This document shows positions 8,259 to 17,994 of a DNA stretch of 64,000 nucleotides, one piece after another (within the stretch, counting starts at the first letter, position 1; every line of letters begins with the position of its first letter). The position numbers were made by a program, and so were the translations under genes. Below the pieces are notes generated by a model. The model searched no databases and was not told the origin of the DNA. It saw only the letters and a program-made list of their open reading frames with translations. The stretch is from CAYNST01 sp964434105. GTDB lineage: Bacteria > Pseudomonadota > Gammaproteobacteria > Pseudomonadales > Cellvibrionaceae. The stretch lies in the NCBI GenBank assembly GCA_964434105.1, contig CAYSTJ010000015.1, positions 1-64,000 of the forward strand, read 5' to 3'.

Positions 8259-11200
8259 ATGAAAGATATAACAAGTGCAGGTCAGGTTTTTGTCAGGCTA
8301 CTGTTGTCAATTTCGGTTTTCGCGTTAATTGCCCCGGTGTCTCGGGCGCAGACGGCATTGGACTATCACGCCGTTCCGCCTCTGGTGGCCGAAAGTGCCA
8401 CGCCTATGGTCATGCTGGCCCTGTCCAATGATCACCAGCTGTTCTACAAAGCCTTTACGGATTACGATGATCTGGATGGCAACGGTGTCATTGAAACCAC
8501 CTATGAACACAGTTTTGATTATGTGGGATACTTTGATCCATACAAGTGTTATGAGTACCAGCACGTCAGCAGCAATACCTCACAAAGCAACTTCAAGCCG
8601 GTTGCCAGTACCACCACAAAATATTGTAATTCGACAAGCGGTGGCAATCGCTGGAGCGGCAATTTTTTGAACTGGGCCACAATGGCGCGTATCGACCAGA
8701 TTCGCAAGGTGCTTTATGGCGGTATGCGTGACGTGGATACCCTGGGCCAGACCATACTTGAACGTACGCACCTGCCCAACGATGCACATAGCTTTGCCAA
8801 GTATTATAACGGTACCGATTTGCAACGACTGACGCCCTTCACGCTCACATCCGGTGCGGCAAACGACCGGGATTCAGGCATAACCATCTGCAATACTACG
8901 CATTCTGACTCAAGCCGCGCATCACAGAACGTAACGGAAAAGCCGCTGGCTCGTGTTGTTCGTGGTAATTACTCGCTCTGGGCGGCCAATGAGCGGTTCC
9001 AGTGTCTGTACAGTGAAGACCGATCGAAGAAAGTTAACACGTCCTACAGTGGCAATGGCAACGTACCGTCGCAAACCGGCATTTATGCCTACGACAACAA
9101 TCCGGGGCGTAGCCGCAGGGCAACGCAGAAAAATGGAACCACCATTGGCGATTATGTGGTACGTATTCAGGCGTGCGTCAGCACCAGTCTGATCGGCACG
9201 GAGGATTGTAAGCGGTATCCGAGTGGCAACCTCAAGCCGACGGGTATATTGCAGGCGTTCGGTGACGATAGTTCCATGCTGTGGGGGCTGATGTCGGGTT
9301 CTTACCGCAAAAACAAATCGGGCGGCGTGCTGCGTAAAAATATCGGCGTAATCAGCGATGAGATCAACGTCGACACGGATGGCACATTCAAAGCGGCTCC
9401 CGCGACCGGGGGCATCATCAACACGATCAATCGCTTCCGAATCGTTAATTATCATTACCATAACGGCTATTACAACGATCTGGATAACTGCCCCTGGGCG
9501 ATGAATTCATTTAACGACGGGCGCTGTACCAACTGGGGCAACCCCTTCGCTGAAATACTGCTGGAGTGCTATCGGTACTTTGCGGGCAAGCAGCCGAATT
9601 CGGCTTTCGACGCGGATGACTCAACCCTGTTACCGGGATTGACCAGACAAACCACCTGGCGCAACCCTCAGAATCAGTCAACGGCCTGCGCCAACCTGAG
9701 CGTTATCGCCTTTAACGCCAGTAGCATCTCCTATGATGGCGATCAGTTGAGCGGTGTAAGTGATCTCGGTACTTCCCTGTCTGCCCGTGCGTTGACCAAT
9801 CTGGTGGGCGACGGCGAAGGTATCCACGGCAAGAGTATATTTATCGGTGAAAGTGGAGCGGCGACCAATCAGCTATGTACGCCGAAAACTGTCAACGAGT
9901 TGGGGCAAGTGGAAGGCACCTGCCCTGATGCGCCGCGTCTCGATGGTACCTACCGTATGGCGGGGCTGGCCTATCATGCCAATATTGCGGATCTGCGCCC
10001 GGATATTCCGGATAAGCAGTCGGTGACAACCTACGGTATCTCGCTGTCGCCGACCTTGCCAAAAGTAGACGTCCTGAAAGATGCCACGCGCACGGTAACC
10101 ATCCTGCCTGCATGTCGAAATTCCCTCATTAACGGAAACTGCGGTCTGGTGGATTTCAAGGTCGTGCGTCAGGATGCTACGTCGGGCAGCTTTTATGTGA
10201 ACTGGGAGGACAGCGAGCAGGGCGGTGACTACGACCAGGATCTGAGCGGCCTGATCGAGTACGAGCTGACCAATGATAATCGGCTGAAAATAACGACGCG
10301 CATCATCGGCGTATCGACCGGCGATAGCATCGGCTTTGGCTTTGTTGTCAGCGGCACGACTGAAGATGGTTTTCATGCACTGTCGGGCATTAATGGCTTC
10401 AGCGGATTTGGTTGTAACAACTGCCGTTCCAACGTCGGCACCAAGACATTCAACCTCGGTACGTCCAATACTGAACTGCTGGAGCAGCCGCTTTATTATG
10501 CGGCCAAATGGGGCGGCTTTGTCGATATGGATGGCGACAATAAACCGCTCGATCCGCGCGAGTATGACACCCGCGATAATTCAACCGGTGCAGCGGAGCC
10601 GGACGGCGTGCCGGATAATTATTTCCTGGCGATTAACCCGAAACAGTTGAAGGATCAGCTCACGGCGATTTTGACCAATATCCTGAACCGGACGGGCGCA
10701 GGTACTGCCGCGTCGGTGGTATCCAATACGGGTACCGGGGAAGGCACCATTTTCCAGGCACTGTTTAATCCGCGCTATGAGTCGGCTTCCAATTATGACT
10801 ATTTACGATGGGTGGGTACTCTTAATGCGTTATTTATTGATGGCTTCGGCAATATCCGGGAGGATAACGCTGAACCTTTCGGTCGGTTGACGGAGGCCGA
10901 CAATATTATTCGAATATTCTATGACGCTGTAGGTGAGCAGACGCTGGTGCAACGCTATGCTGTCAATGCCGATGGCACCCGGGGCGATGTTGTTGGCAGT
11001 GCAGTGAAAGTGCGGGATATCAAACCCATCTGGAGTGCTAACGCGGAACTGTCGCGTGTGTCCAGTTATGTTACCCAGCGCGGTTACGGAAACTTTGCCA
11101 GAAACGGCCGTTATATTTTTACGTCGATCGATGTCGACCGCGATGGCCAGATTGGTTCGGATACCAGCGTAAACGAAACGTTTGCATTTACCGCGGCAAC

Positions 11201-13049
11201 TTTTAACCCCTCCGGAGACAACTCCAATTATCGTTTGTTGGGACTGAACTCGGCGACCAGCGGCAAAGCGGTTGACCTGGTGAACTATATTCGCGGTGCC
11301 GCAATTGACGGCTTCAGGAGCCGGCGTATCGACGTCGACGGCGACGGTAACCTCGAGCCGATGTTGCTGGGCGATATTGTCAATTCTTCGCCATTGGCTG
11401 TGGGTCGACCGTCTGCCGGCTATGACATTATGTTTAACGATCAGAGTTATCGTGATTTTCGGGAGCAATACAGAAACCGGCGACAGATGGTTTACGTGGG
11501 AGCCAACGACGGCATGCTGCACGCATTCAATGGTGGATTTTACAATCCTGCCACGTCAGGCTATACGCTGAAAAATACGGACGAAATGGAGCATCCGCTA
11601 GGCGCCGAACTCTGGGCCTATATTCCCTATAATCTTTTACCTCACCTGCAATGGCTGGCTCAGCCTGATTACCCGCATGTCTTTTATATGGACGGTGATG
11701 TGCAGTCATTCGATGCGCAGATTTTCGATGACGATGACACGCACCCGGGTGGCTGGGGTACCATCCTGGTCGCGGGAATGCGGTTGGGTGGTGGTGAATA
11801 CACCCTGGATCCGGATAACGACATGGATGGAGATTCGAGTAATGACCTGACATTGCGATCAGCCTATGTCGTGCTGGATGTTACCGATCCCGAGAATGCG
11901 CCCACTGTGCTGGCGGAGGTGTCGCACCCGGATCTGGGTTATACAACGTCAAAACCAACGGTTATCAAAAATGCGGGTAAATGGTATCTGGTGTTTGGCT
12001 CCGGTCCGGCCGGTGCAACTGACGCGGGCAGGAAAGCGGCGCTCAAGAGTGCGGTGAGTGAAAAAACGGCCAAAATATTCGTGTATGACTTTGAGGAAAG
12101 AGAGTTGCACATGCACGACCTGGGATATGCTGCGTCGTTTGTTGGCGGCATAACGGCGGCGGACTGGGGGCGAACCTTCAATGATAATGCCATTTACTTT
12201 GGCACCGTCGGCGGCACGATAACTGCCCCCACGGGACGGCTGATGCGTGGCGAGCTAAGCACGAGCGGCTCCGATCTGGACATTGAGTTCGAGCCGATAC
12301 TCAATGTTACTAACCAGGCCTTCAGCGCTACGCCACTGGCCGTTCTGGATACGCTGGGCGACCGCTGGCTGTATTCGGGTACCGGTCGTTTTATGGTGTC
12401 GGAAGACAGTTTGAGCAACAGGGTGCAGACGTATTACGGCGTCAAGGAGTCGCCTGGCGGGTCCACGGTAAACAAGTCCGATATGGTGGATACTACTGAC
12501 ATCGCCGTATTTACTGATGGAACGATCAGGTCCCGCTCAAATCCGGGCGCGCCGATCCGTTTGCCCGACCCCATGAACCCCGGCGATCAGTTTACGGCCA
12601 CATTATTTGACGAAGTCACGGCCGTGGTAGCATCCCTCGACGGCTGGTATTTTGATTTTGAACGCCCGCGTGGTCGCAACACGACTGAGACGGCAATTTC
12701 CGGCAAATCCCTGGTGTTTACAGAGTACCAGCCAAGCGGCCTGTTGTGCACACCGGGGGGCAACGGCTTTCTGCACGCCCGGCATCCGCGAACGGGCCTC
12801 CCCGGCGCCTTTGCTGCCCTGGGAACCGACAGCAGTTCGGTCAATGATAACGAGGCTGAGGAGGTGCTGGGTGACATTCCGACGGGTATTGGCAGCCCCT
12901 CCGCCGTAGGGTTACACCAGTTGGCTGACGGTTCAGCCGTCGGATTTGTACAGACATCCATGGGTGGCCTGGAAGCGCAAGGCATTGGCAGTGGCATTAA
13001 AGCCCGACGCCAGTCCTGGCGTGAACTGCTGATCGACTGGACAAAATAA
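8259..13049 (+). CDS. pilY1: PilY1 tip-associated adhesin and pilus assembly factor
   Basis: A 1596-residue secreted protein with a signal peptide (cleavage near SRAQ, residue 31). The C-terminal half (from about residue 1040) is the PilY1 beta-propeller: LLGDIVNSSPLAVGRP, MVYVGANDGMLHAFNGG, GAELWAYIPYNLLPHL and GWGTILVAGMRLGGG are family hallmarks. At least five Asp-rich calcium-type loops are visible: DLDGNGVIE, DMDGDNKPLD, DVDRDGQIGSD, DVDGDGNLEP and DPDNDMDGDSSND. PilY1 proteins bind calcium to regulate pilus retraction, so calcium control is likely. The N-terminal half, often VWA-like in Pseudomonas, is here Cys-rich without an obvious MIDAS motif. It is large for the family (about 1160 in Pseudomonas aeruginosa). 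It is the last gene of the minor pilin operon. Confidence 0.92.
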   Translation: MKDITSAGQVFVRLLLSISVFALIAPVSRAQTALDYHAVPPLVAESATPMVMLALSNDHQLFYKAFTDYDDLDGNGVIETTYEHSFDYVGYFDPYKCYEYQHVSSNTSQSNFKPVASTTTKYCNSTSGGNRWSGNFLNWATMARIDQIRKVLYGGMRDVDTLGQTILERTHLPNDAHSFAKYYNGTDLQRLTPFTLTSGAANDRDSGITICNTTHSDSSRASQNVTEKPLARVVRGNYSLWAANERFQCLYSEDRSKKVNTSYSGNGNVPSQTGIYAYDNNPGRSRRATQKNGTTIGDYVVRIQACVSTSLIGTEDCKRYPSGNLKPTGILQAFGDDSSMLWGLMSGSYRKNKSGGVLRKNIGVISDEINVDTDGTFKAAPATGGIINTINRFRIVNYHYHNGYYNDLDNCPWAMNSFNDGRCTNWGNPFAEILLECYRYFAGKQPNSAFDADDSTLLPGLTRQTTWRNPQNQSTACANLSVIAFNASSISYDGDQLSGVSDLGTSLSARALTNLVGDGEGIHGKSIFIGESGAATNQLCTPKTVNELGQVEGTCPDAPRLDGTYRMAGLAYHANIADLRPDIPDKQSVTTYGISLSPTLPKVDVLKDATRTVTILPACRNSLINGNCGLVDFKVVRQDATSGSFYVNWEDSEQGGDYDQDLSGLIEYELTNDNRLKITTRIIGVSTGDSIGFGFVVSGTTEDGFHALSGINGFSGFGCNNCRSNVGTKTFNLGTSNTELLEQPLYYAAKWGGFVDMDGDNKPLDPREYDTRDNSTGAAEPDGVPDNYFLAINPKQLKDQLTAILTNILNRTGAGTAASVVSNTGTGEGTIFQALFNPRYESASNYDYLRWVGTLNALFIDGFGNIREDNAEPFGRLTEADNIIRIFYDAVGEQTLVQRYAVNADGTRGDVVGSAVKVRDIKPIWSANAELSRVSSYVTQRGYGNFARNGRYIFTSIDVDRDGQIGSDTSVNETFAFTAATFNPSGDNSNYRLLGLNSATSGKAVDLVNYIRGAAIDGFRSRRIDVDGDGNLEPMLLGDIVNSSPLAVGRPSAGYDIMFNDQSYRDFREQYRNRRQMVYVGANDGMLHAFNGGFYNPATSGYTLKNTDEMEHPLGAELWAYIPYNLLPHLQWLAQPDYPHVFYMDGDVQSFDAQIFDDDDTHPGGWGTILVAGMRLGGGEYTLDPDNDMDGDSSNDLTLRSAYVVLDVTDPENAPTVLAEVSHPDLGYTTSKPTVIKNAGKWYLVFGSGPAGATDAGRKAALKSAVSEKTAKIFVYDFEERELHMHDLGYAASFVGGITAADWGRTFNDNAIYFGTVGGTITAPTGRLMRGELSTSGSDLDIEFEPILNVTNQAFSATPLAVLDTLGDRWLYSGTGRFMVSEDSLSNRVQTYYGVKESPGGSTVNKSDMVDTTDIAVFTDGTIRSRSNPGAPIRLPDPMNPGDQFTATLFDEVTAVVASLDGWYFDFERPRGRNTTETAISGKSLVFTEYQPSGLLCTPGGNGFLHARHPRTGLPGAFAALGTDSSSVNDNEAEEVLGDIPTGIGSPSAVGLHQLADGSAVGFVQTSMGGLEAQGIGSGIKARRQSWRELLIDWTK

Positions 13050-13052
13050 ACC

Positions 13053-13093
13053 ACTGTGCCCGTCGGGCTACGGCTCAACCGGCACAGTCTTTT
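13053..13093 (+). terminator. Terminator after pilY1
   Basis: ACTGTGCC (13053-13060) pairs with GGCACAGT (13081-13088), followed by CTTTTTC on the plus strand. The right arm overlaps the 3' end of the convergent FimT-like gene, so the stem is partly coding on the other strand. Confidence 0.5.
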
Positions 13094-13626
13094 TCGGTGT
13101 CTGTTACCACACCCGCCGCATCGCGGTCGGTGGCCAGATAGGGCCGCCCGGCGCGCTGCACAGTGACCCGGCGGTTGTGCCGGGCATTGCCACTGAACGG
13201 GCACAACACAATACGCCCCCATTGTATCGCCGAACCATCAGGCCTGAATGTGATATGCCGGGCATTGGATGCATGTAGCAGGACGGTACCGGGCCAGTCG
13301 ACGTCAAACCGCGCGTGTACCTCGTCCTCGTCGTCAATACGTTGGTTGTCGTTCCGGTCGGCAAATACCGCAAACTGTTTGATATCTTCCCGGATGCATA
13401 CGCCGTCACGATTGACGCCGCAGAACGTCGCGCGACGATTGGAAGTCACCGCGAATTTGCGGGCACTGTTCAGCTGACGGGTAATCTGATAAGCCGTGGC
13501 GTCGGCTTTTTGTTTGTCGAGAAAATCGCCCATGGCGGGCAAGGCCACGCCGGTTAATGTCGCGATAATGACGAGCGTGATCAGTGCTTCGAGCAGGGTA
13601 AAACCACGGCAGTGCAGCATGTCCAT
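13075..13626 (-). CDS. Second FimT/GspH-family type IV pilin-like protein
   Basis: A 183-residue prepilin-like protein with leader MDMLHCRG and then FTLLEALITLVIIATLTGVALPAM, the textbook class III signal (Gly-1, Phe+1, Glu+5). The GspH/FimT body follows: ITRQLNSARKFAVTSNRRATFCG, the Cys pair CGVNRDGVC, and the late block ITFRPDGSA. It is oriented against pilY1 and on the same strand as pilR-pilS, about 230 bp away from pilR, so it is probably a separate transcript. It is distinct from the FimT-like protein at 5302, giving two FimT-type pilins at one locus. No pilE follows. Confidence 0.87.
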   Translation of the reverse strand: MDMLHCRGFTLLEALITLVIIATLTGVALPAMGDFLDKQKADATAYQITRQLNSARKFAVTSNRRATFCGVNRDGVCIREDIKQFAVFADRNDNQRIDDEDEVHARFDVDWPGTVLLHASNARHITFRPDGSAIQWGRIVLCPFSGNARHNRRVTVQRAGRPYLATDRDAAGVVTDTEKDCAG

Positions 13627-13804
13627 TCCTTGGTCAATGACGGGAAGGGCATGATAACCTCGCGCAGGTTGTTTGCCTGTAGGTCAGCGTTGTCCGGTTT
13701 TGTAGGAGATTGACCTTGATCGGGTGCTGCAATTGTCGGTATGGCATCTGACGGGAAGTGGGCTGGTTGGCTTTGTGCCGGGCGTGCAGTGGTTTAATAC
13801 GCCG

Positions 13805-13855
13805 GCAGGCTCGCCTGCATTCAAGGTTCGCGGCTTCGCGGCGCGTCCAGCCGCG
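13805..13855. repeat. REP-like palindrome and hairpin downstream of pilR
   Basis: GCAGGC-TC-GCCTGC (13805-13818) is followed by CGCGGCT/AGCCGCG (13829-13835 and 13849-13855) directly after the pilR stop on the minus strand. The second stem could end the pilSR transcript, though no T-run follows. The first palindrome shares its core with the repeat at the window start. Confidence 0.45.
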
Positions 13856-15229
13856 CTAATCCGCTTCCAGCCCGAGTTTCTGCAGGCGGTAGCGCAGGGA
13901 GCGGAAGCTGATGCCCAGGTCTTTTGCCGCCAGGGTTTTGTTCCAGCGGACGGTATCCAGCGCACCCAGAATAACTTCTTTTTCAATGTCAGCCAGGTAT
14001 TCATCGAGCGAGGGATATTCCTTGCAGCGGGAATAATGGTTGGCTTTGACCGACTCATGGGCTTTGGGAAGTGGGGCGCTCGGCTGCGACTGATTGAGTT
14101 GCAAATCCTGTGGTTTGATCGAGTCACTGTCACACAGGGTAAAAGCCCGCTCAAGAATGTTTTCCAGCTCGCGAACATTGCCCGGGAACGGGTATTTGCA
14201 TAGTTGAGCCAGCGCGGCCGGTGAGATTTCCGGGGCGTCCATTTCCAGGTCGGTGGCCAACTTTTTCAAAAGATGCTGTGCGAGTAAAGGAATATCTTCC
14301 GGCCGGTCGCGCAGGGCAGGGACGTTCAACTGGATGACGTTAAGCCGATAGAACAGGTCCTGCCGAAAATTGCCCTGGTCGACCTGACTGGCCAGGTCTT
14401 TATGGGTGGCCGACAGAATACGGACGTCCGTCTTGATTTCGCTGGAGGCACCCACCGGTCTCACGGCTTTTTCCTGAATGGCCCGCAATAGTTTGACCTG
14501 CATATCAAGGGGCAGGTCAGCCACCTCATCCAGAAATAGCGTACCGCCTTCGGCTGCCTGAAACAGCCCCAGTTTGTCCTGATGGGCACCGGTAAAGCTG
14601 CCTTTTTTGTGCCCAAAAAATTCGCTCTCCATCAGTTCGCCGGGAATGGCGCCGCAGTTGACCGGTACAAAGGGTTTGTGGGCACGGGAGCCCAGATCGT
14701 GGATGGAGCGGGCCACCAGTTCCTTGCCGCTGCCGGATTCCCCGCTGATATAGACCGGCGCCTGCGAACGGGCCAGCTTCCTGATACTGGTCTGCAGGTT
14801 CATGATCGGCTCTGAGCCGCCAATAATGCGCGGGAGATCACCTTCGAGCGCATCGTCAAGCTGGCTGGCATCCACAGCGGCGGTCACGAGTTTGCGCAGT
14901 GCGGTCAGATCCACCGGTTTGGAAAGAAAGTCGAAAGCCCCCGCTTTCATGGCTTCAACGGCAATGTCCATGTTGCCATGGGCCGTGATAACGGCAACGG
15001 GTACGTCGGGGTGATAGGCTTGCAGCAGTTTTACCAGATCAATGCCATTGCCATCGGGCAACCGCATGTCGGTCAGACAAAGCTGGTAGTCGCGCGTGGC
15101 GATAAGATGTTTTGCTTCGGCAATGGTCCCGGCAAGATCGGTATTGATATCCATGCGGTTAAGTGTCAGTTGCAGCAGTTCGCGGATATCGGGCTCGTCG
15201 TCAATGACCAGTGCTTTTATGTGACTCAT
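13856..15229 (-). CDS. pilR: Sigma-54-dependent response regulator PilR
   Basis: A 457-residue NtrC-type activator. The receiver domain has acidic residues DDE near the start and phospho-acceptor Asp54 (LTDMRLPDG), with a conserved Lys in SKPVDL. The AAA+ domain has Walker A GESGSGKE (163-170), the sigma-54 contact loop GSFTGA (210-215, the form seen in PilR), Walker B GGTLFLDEVADL and an arginine-rich sensor region. The C-terminal Fis-type helix-turn-helix (WNKTLAAKDLGISFRSLRYRL) binds DNA. It lies 2 nt after pilS on the same strand, so the two form one operon. Known role: activating transcription of the major pilin gene pilA, which is not in this window. Confidence 0.94.
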   Translation of the reverse strand: MSHIKALVIDDEPDIRELLQLTLNRMDINTDLAGTIAEAKHLIATRDYQLCLTDMRLPDGNGIDLVKLLQAYHPDVPVAVITAHGNMDIAVEAMKAGAFDFLSKPVDLTALRKLVTAAVDASQLDDALEGDLPRIIGGSEPIMNLQTSIRKLARSQAPVYISGESGSGKELVARSIHDLGSRAHKPFVPVNCGAIPGELMESEFFGHKKGSFTGAHQDKLGLFQAAEGGTLFLDEVADLPLDMQVKLLRAIQEKAVRPVGASSEIKTDVRILSATHKDLASQVDQGNFRQDLFYRLNVIQLNVPALRDRPEDIPLLAQHLLKKLATDLEMDAPEISPAALAQLCKYPFPGNVRELENILERAFTLCDSDSIKPQDLQLNQSQPSAPLPKAHESVKANHYSRCKEYPSLDEYLADIEKEVILGALDTVRWNKTLAAKDLGISFRSLRYRLQKLGLEAD

Positions 15230-15231
15230 AA

Positions 15232-16815
15232 TTAAAAAATTCGCTGGTGGTGAGAAAAGTCTATGCGAAAACAGCTCATGTTATCGCGGACCCGCAGATA
15301 GTGCAGGCCTGCCTGATTGATTTCGCACAATTCCTTGGATATATACAGCCCCAGCCCGGAGCCGCCCTCGTCGGTGGTATAGAACGGATCAAAAATATGC
15401 GGGAGCTGATCCGGCGGGATGCCCAGCCCATAATCGATGATATCCACATAGGTCGTGTCGTCATTCTCGGCCTTTTCTACGCCGAGGATCACCCGCGACT
15501 GACCAATGGTTTTTTGACTGTAACGTAACCCGTTCTCGATAAGGTTAGTTAATATTTGGGATAAATGCGTTGGATCCATCTTGACCAGGTGACGACTGCT
15601 GCCAACGCGCAGCTCGATACTGGCTTCCTTCGCCAGCCGGAACTGATTGACAAAGCGTGGCAGCCAGGTCGCCAGATTCAGCGTTTCCGCCTGGGGTTCC
15701 CTGCGACGCGACAGTGCCAGAGTGCTTTCGACAATCTGGTTTACCCGGCTGGAATGCTGATTGATAATTTCTGTTAACCGTTTGTCTGCGGCGGTAATAT
15801 CGGGTGACTCCGCCAGTAACTGTGCGGCGTGGGAAATTGCGCCGAGCGGATTGCGCACTTCGTGGGCAATGCTGGCTGTCAGTCGTCCCAGTGAGGCCAG
15901 TTTCAGTTGTTGTGCCTGCTGCGCTACGACGCGATGGTCTTCGAGATAAATGACAGTGCGCGATGTGACGCCCAGTTCCAGATTGGAAAAGCTGACCCGC
16001 GCCTCCTTGCCGGCCCGTAGCTCCTGAATTTTGGGCGGGCCATAATCCGGATCGCTCTGCCATTTGTGAATAATATTGTTGAGGGATGAGATATCGCCCA
16101 GCTTGCAGCCCCGATAATCCTCGTGGCGCGGCAGGCCCATCAGGTTGAGGGCGGAATGGTTAATCAACTCCACCGCGCCGGAATCATCTACCACAATAAT
16201 GCCGGTCCGCATGCGCGCGACAATCGACTGGGCCAACCGTTGCAGGTGCGCCGCAAATGCGGCCTGCGCGGCCGCCTCCAGACTGCTGGCCCGCAGCTTT
16301 TCGGTCAATAACTGGATGGCAAAGGCGGCACAGAACAGCAAGACACCCAGAGAGCCGGCAGAAAACATGGACTGGTTGGAAAAACCGGCGATGCTGGCCT
16401 GATACAGGCTCTGGCCCACGACCATCAGGCTGGTCATGGCCGCGTAGGCAATGCCCAGTTGTCCCCGGATAAATGCGCTGCCGATGGCCACAAACAGTAT
16501 CAACAGGTAACCCAGCCCGCTTTCCAGCCCGCCGCTGGCGTGTAGCATCAGAATAATGGCGATCACGTCGGCAATGAGCGAGATCATTAAGCGGTTAAAG
16601 GAGTGGGTCAGCTTTTCTGCCGGAAAGGCGATGATGGTGACAAGACACAGACTGACATAGGCCGAGCTGGTCCACAGAAACAGCTGTGGTTGCCAGGTGC
16701 CAAGAATATTGCCGGCGTCCGTCAGGAATATGCCTGTGAGAACGATGGCAAGCACAGTTCTGAAGATCAGGTAAATCCGCAGCAGGGCTTTATTGTGGGT
16801 AACGGGTTGCGGCAT
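15232..16815 (-). CDS. pilS: Sensor histidine kinase PilS
   Basis: A 527-residue membrane kinase. I prefer the ATG at 16815, preceded by GAGAAGG, over an upstream GTG at 16845 that lacks a ribosome-binding site. The N-terminal 200 residues hold about six hydrophobic segments, the PilS topology, followed by a PAS-like region (RMRTGIIVVDDSGAVELINHSA), HisKA with the phospho-acceptor His in SIAHEVRNPLGAISH, and HATPase with the N box (NLIENGLRYS) and G boxes (DYGLGI, GGSGLGLYIS). It should phosphorylate PilR, encoded 2 nt downstream. In Pseudomonas PilS senses inner-membrane PilA levels through its transmembrane helices. Confidence 0.92.
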   Translation of the reverse strand: MPQPVTHNKALLRIYLIFRTVLAIVLTGIFLTDAGNILGTWQPQLFLWTSSAYVSLCLVTIIAFPAEKLTHSFNRLMISLIADVIAIILMLHASGGLESGLGYLLILFVAIGSAFIRGQLGIAYAAMTSLMVVGQSLYQASIAGFSNQSMFSAGSLGVLLFCAAFAIQLLTEKLRASSLEAAAQAAFAAHLQRLAQSIVARMRTGIIVVDDSGAVELINHSALNLMGLPRHEDYRGCKLGDISSLNNIIHKWQSDPDYGPPKIQELRAGKEARVSFSNLELGVTSRTVIYLEDHRVVAQQAQQLKLASLGRLTASIAHEVRNPLGAISHAAQLLAESPDITAADKRLTEIINQHSSRVNQIVESTLALSRRREPQAETLNLATWLPRFVNQFRLAKEASIELRVGSSRHLVKMDPTHLSQILTNLIENGLRYSQKTIGQSRVILGVEKAENDDTTYVDIIDYGLGIPPDQLPHIFDPFYTTDEGGSGLGLYISKELCEINQAGLHYLRVRDNMSCFRIDFSHHQRIF

Positions 16816-16951
16816 GTCCTTCTCTGCGACAATACTGTTAGCCACAGTGTAGTTGCACAGAGAGCCGCATTAAAGGTGGATGCCGGATTTTTGACAGATC
16901 CGGGACCGGTTTACCGATCAGATGACCAGCGCAGGAGGAAAATGCGCAGCC

Positions 16952-17887
16952 CTATAACGCGTGCTGCACCGTCAGGGATTCGGGCGCTCTGGCGGTGTCG
17001 GTGTATTCCGGGCTGTATATCTCGCGCGTATCAAAACTGCGAACTTCATTGCGATCAAACAGACCCAGGGTCAGGTAGGACAGCCAGCTGCGCCGTCCAA
17101 CCCGCTGGATGTAGCGCTGATCGAACTCGCCATTTTCATCGAGGGCAGGGTAGTTGGGGAAGTTCAGGGCCAGCACTTTAACGGAACTTTTCGCCAGATC
17201 GTCCTTGCCCATCAGATAGTAGGCCTGTGCCATTACGGCCAGCGCGTCCGGTATGGCCGGTGTGTTCGGGAAGTTACGCACCACGTGATTGCCGCGGTTG
17301 GCGGCGGCGAGCCAGGCGCCCCGTTTGAAGTAATAGTTGGCCGCATGAATTTCGGCGCGGGCCAGTACGTTACGCAGATAGATCATGCGCTTTTGCGCGT
17401 CGGGTGCATACGCGGATTCAGGAAAGCGCTGGATAAATTGCGAGAACTGATCAAAAGAATCCCGGGCAGCACCTGGGTCGCGCGTGGTATGGTCGGAACC
17501 GAGCAGGGATCCAAGAAAGCTGCTTTCACGACTGAAGCTCGCCAGTCCGCGCATGTAGTAGGCATAATCGACATTGCGGTGTTGGGGGTGCAGACGAATA
17601 AATCGGTCCGCCACGGAGATCGCGGCTTCGTATTGACCGGCCTGATACTGGGCATAGATCAGCTCCAGCTGCCCCTGCTCACCGTAATTGCCGAACGGGA
17701 AATTCTCCTCCAGCAGGTGCAGGGTTTCCACGGCGCTGGTCCAGTTGCGGGCGTTCATGTGGCGCTGCGCCAGTTCGTAGACTTCGCGCTCTGTTACGCC
17801 TTTTTTACTTTCTTTATTGCTGGCGCAGCCACCGATAATCGTTACAATGAGAGCCAGAAAAATGCAGGTAAGCGTGTTAATTCGCAT
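16952..17887 (-). CDS. bamD: Outer-membrane assembly lipoprotein BamD
   Basis: A 311-residue lipoprotein with signal peptide and lipobox IIGGC (Cys near residue 21). TPR-like repeats follow in the BamD order: VYELAQRHMNARNWTSAVETL, FPFGNYGEQGQLELIYAQY, LHPQHRNVDYAYYMRGL, and the RDPGAARDSFDQFSQFIQRFP block. The family's usual length is about 245 in Escherichia coli; the roughly 60-residue C-terminal extension rich in charged and Tyr residues fits the longer Pseudomonas-type ComL. It partners BamA (encoded at 55574 in this window) in inserting beta-barrels. It is divergent from rluD, the conserved neighbour arrangement. Confidence 0.93.
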   Translation of the reverse strand: MRINTLTCIFLALIVTIIGGCASNKESKKGVTEREVYELAQRHMNARNWTSAVETLHLLEENFPFGNYGEQGQLELIYAQYQAGQYEAAISVADRFIRLHPQHRNVDYAYYMRGLASFSRESSFLGSLLGSDHTTRDPGAARDSFDQFSQFIQRFPESAYAPDAQKRMIYLRNVLARAEIHAANYYFKRGAWLAAANRGNHVVRNFPNTPAIPDALAVMAQAYYLMGKDDLAKSSVKVLALNFPNYPALDENGEFDQRYIQRVGRRSWLSYLTLGLFDRNEVRSFDTREIYSPEYTDTARAPESLTVQHAL

Positions 17888-17994
17888 TGAATACCGTCTT
17901 ATAGAATATGGACCTGAGAGGCAATATCAGGTTGTCGAAGCCCATCGGCCTCCGCCGGAATGGCGCAGTTTAGCCAGTCACAAGCAATAACTCA

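Noticed and set aside
16603..17181. A 192-codon plus-strand frame across the pilS and bamD 5' regions
   Set aside because: Antisense to two well-supported genes, with no domain.
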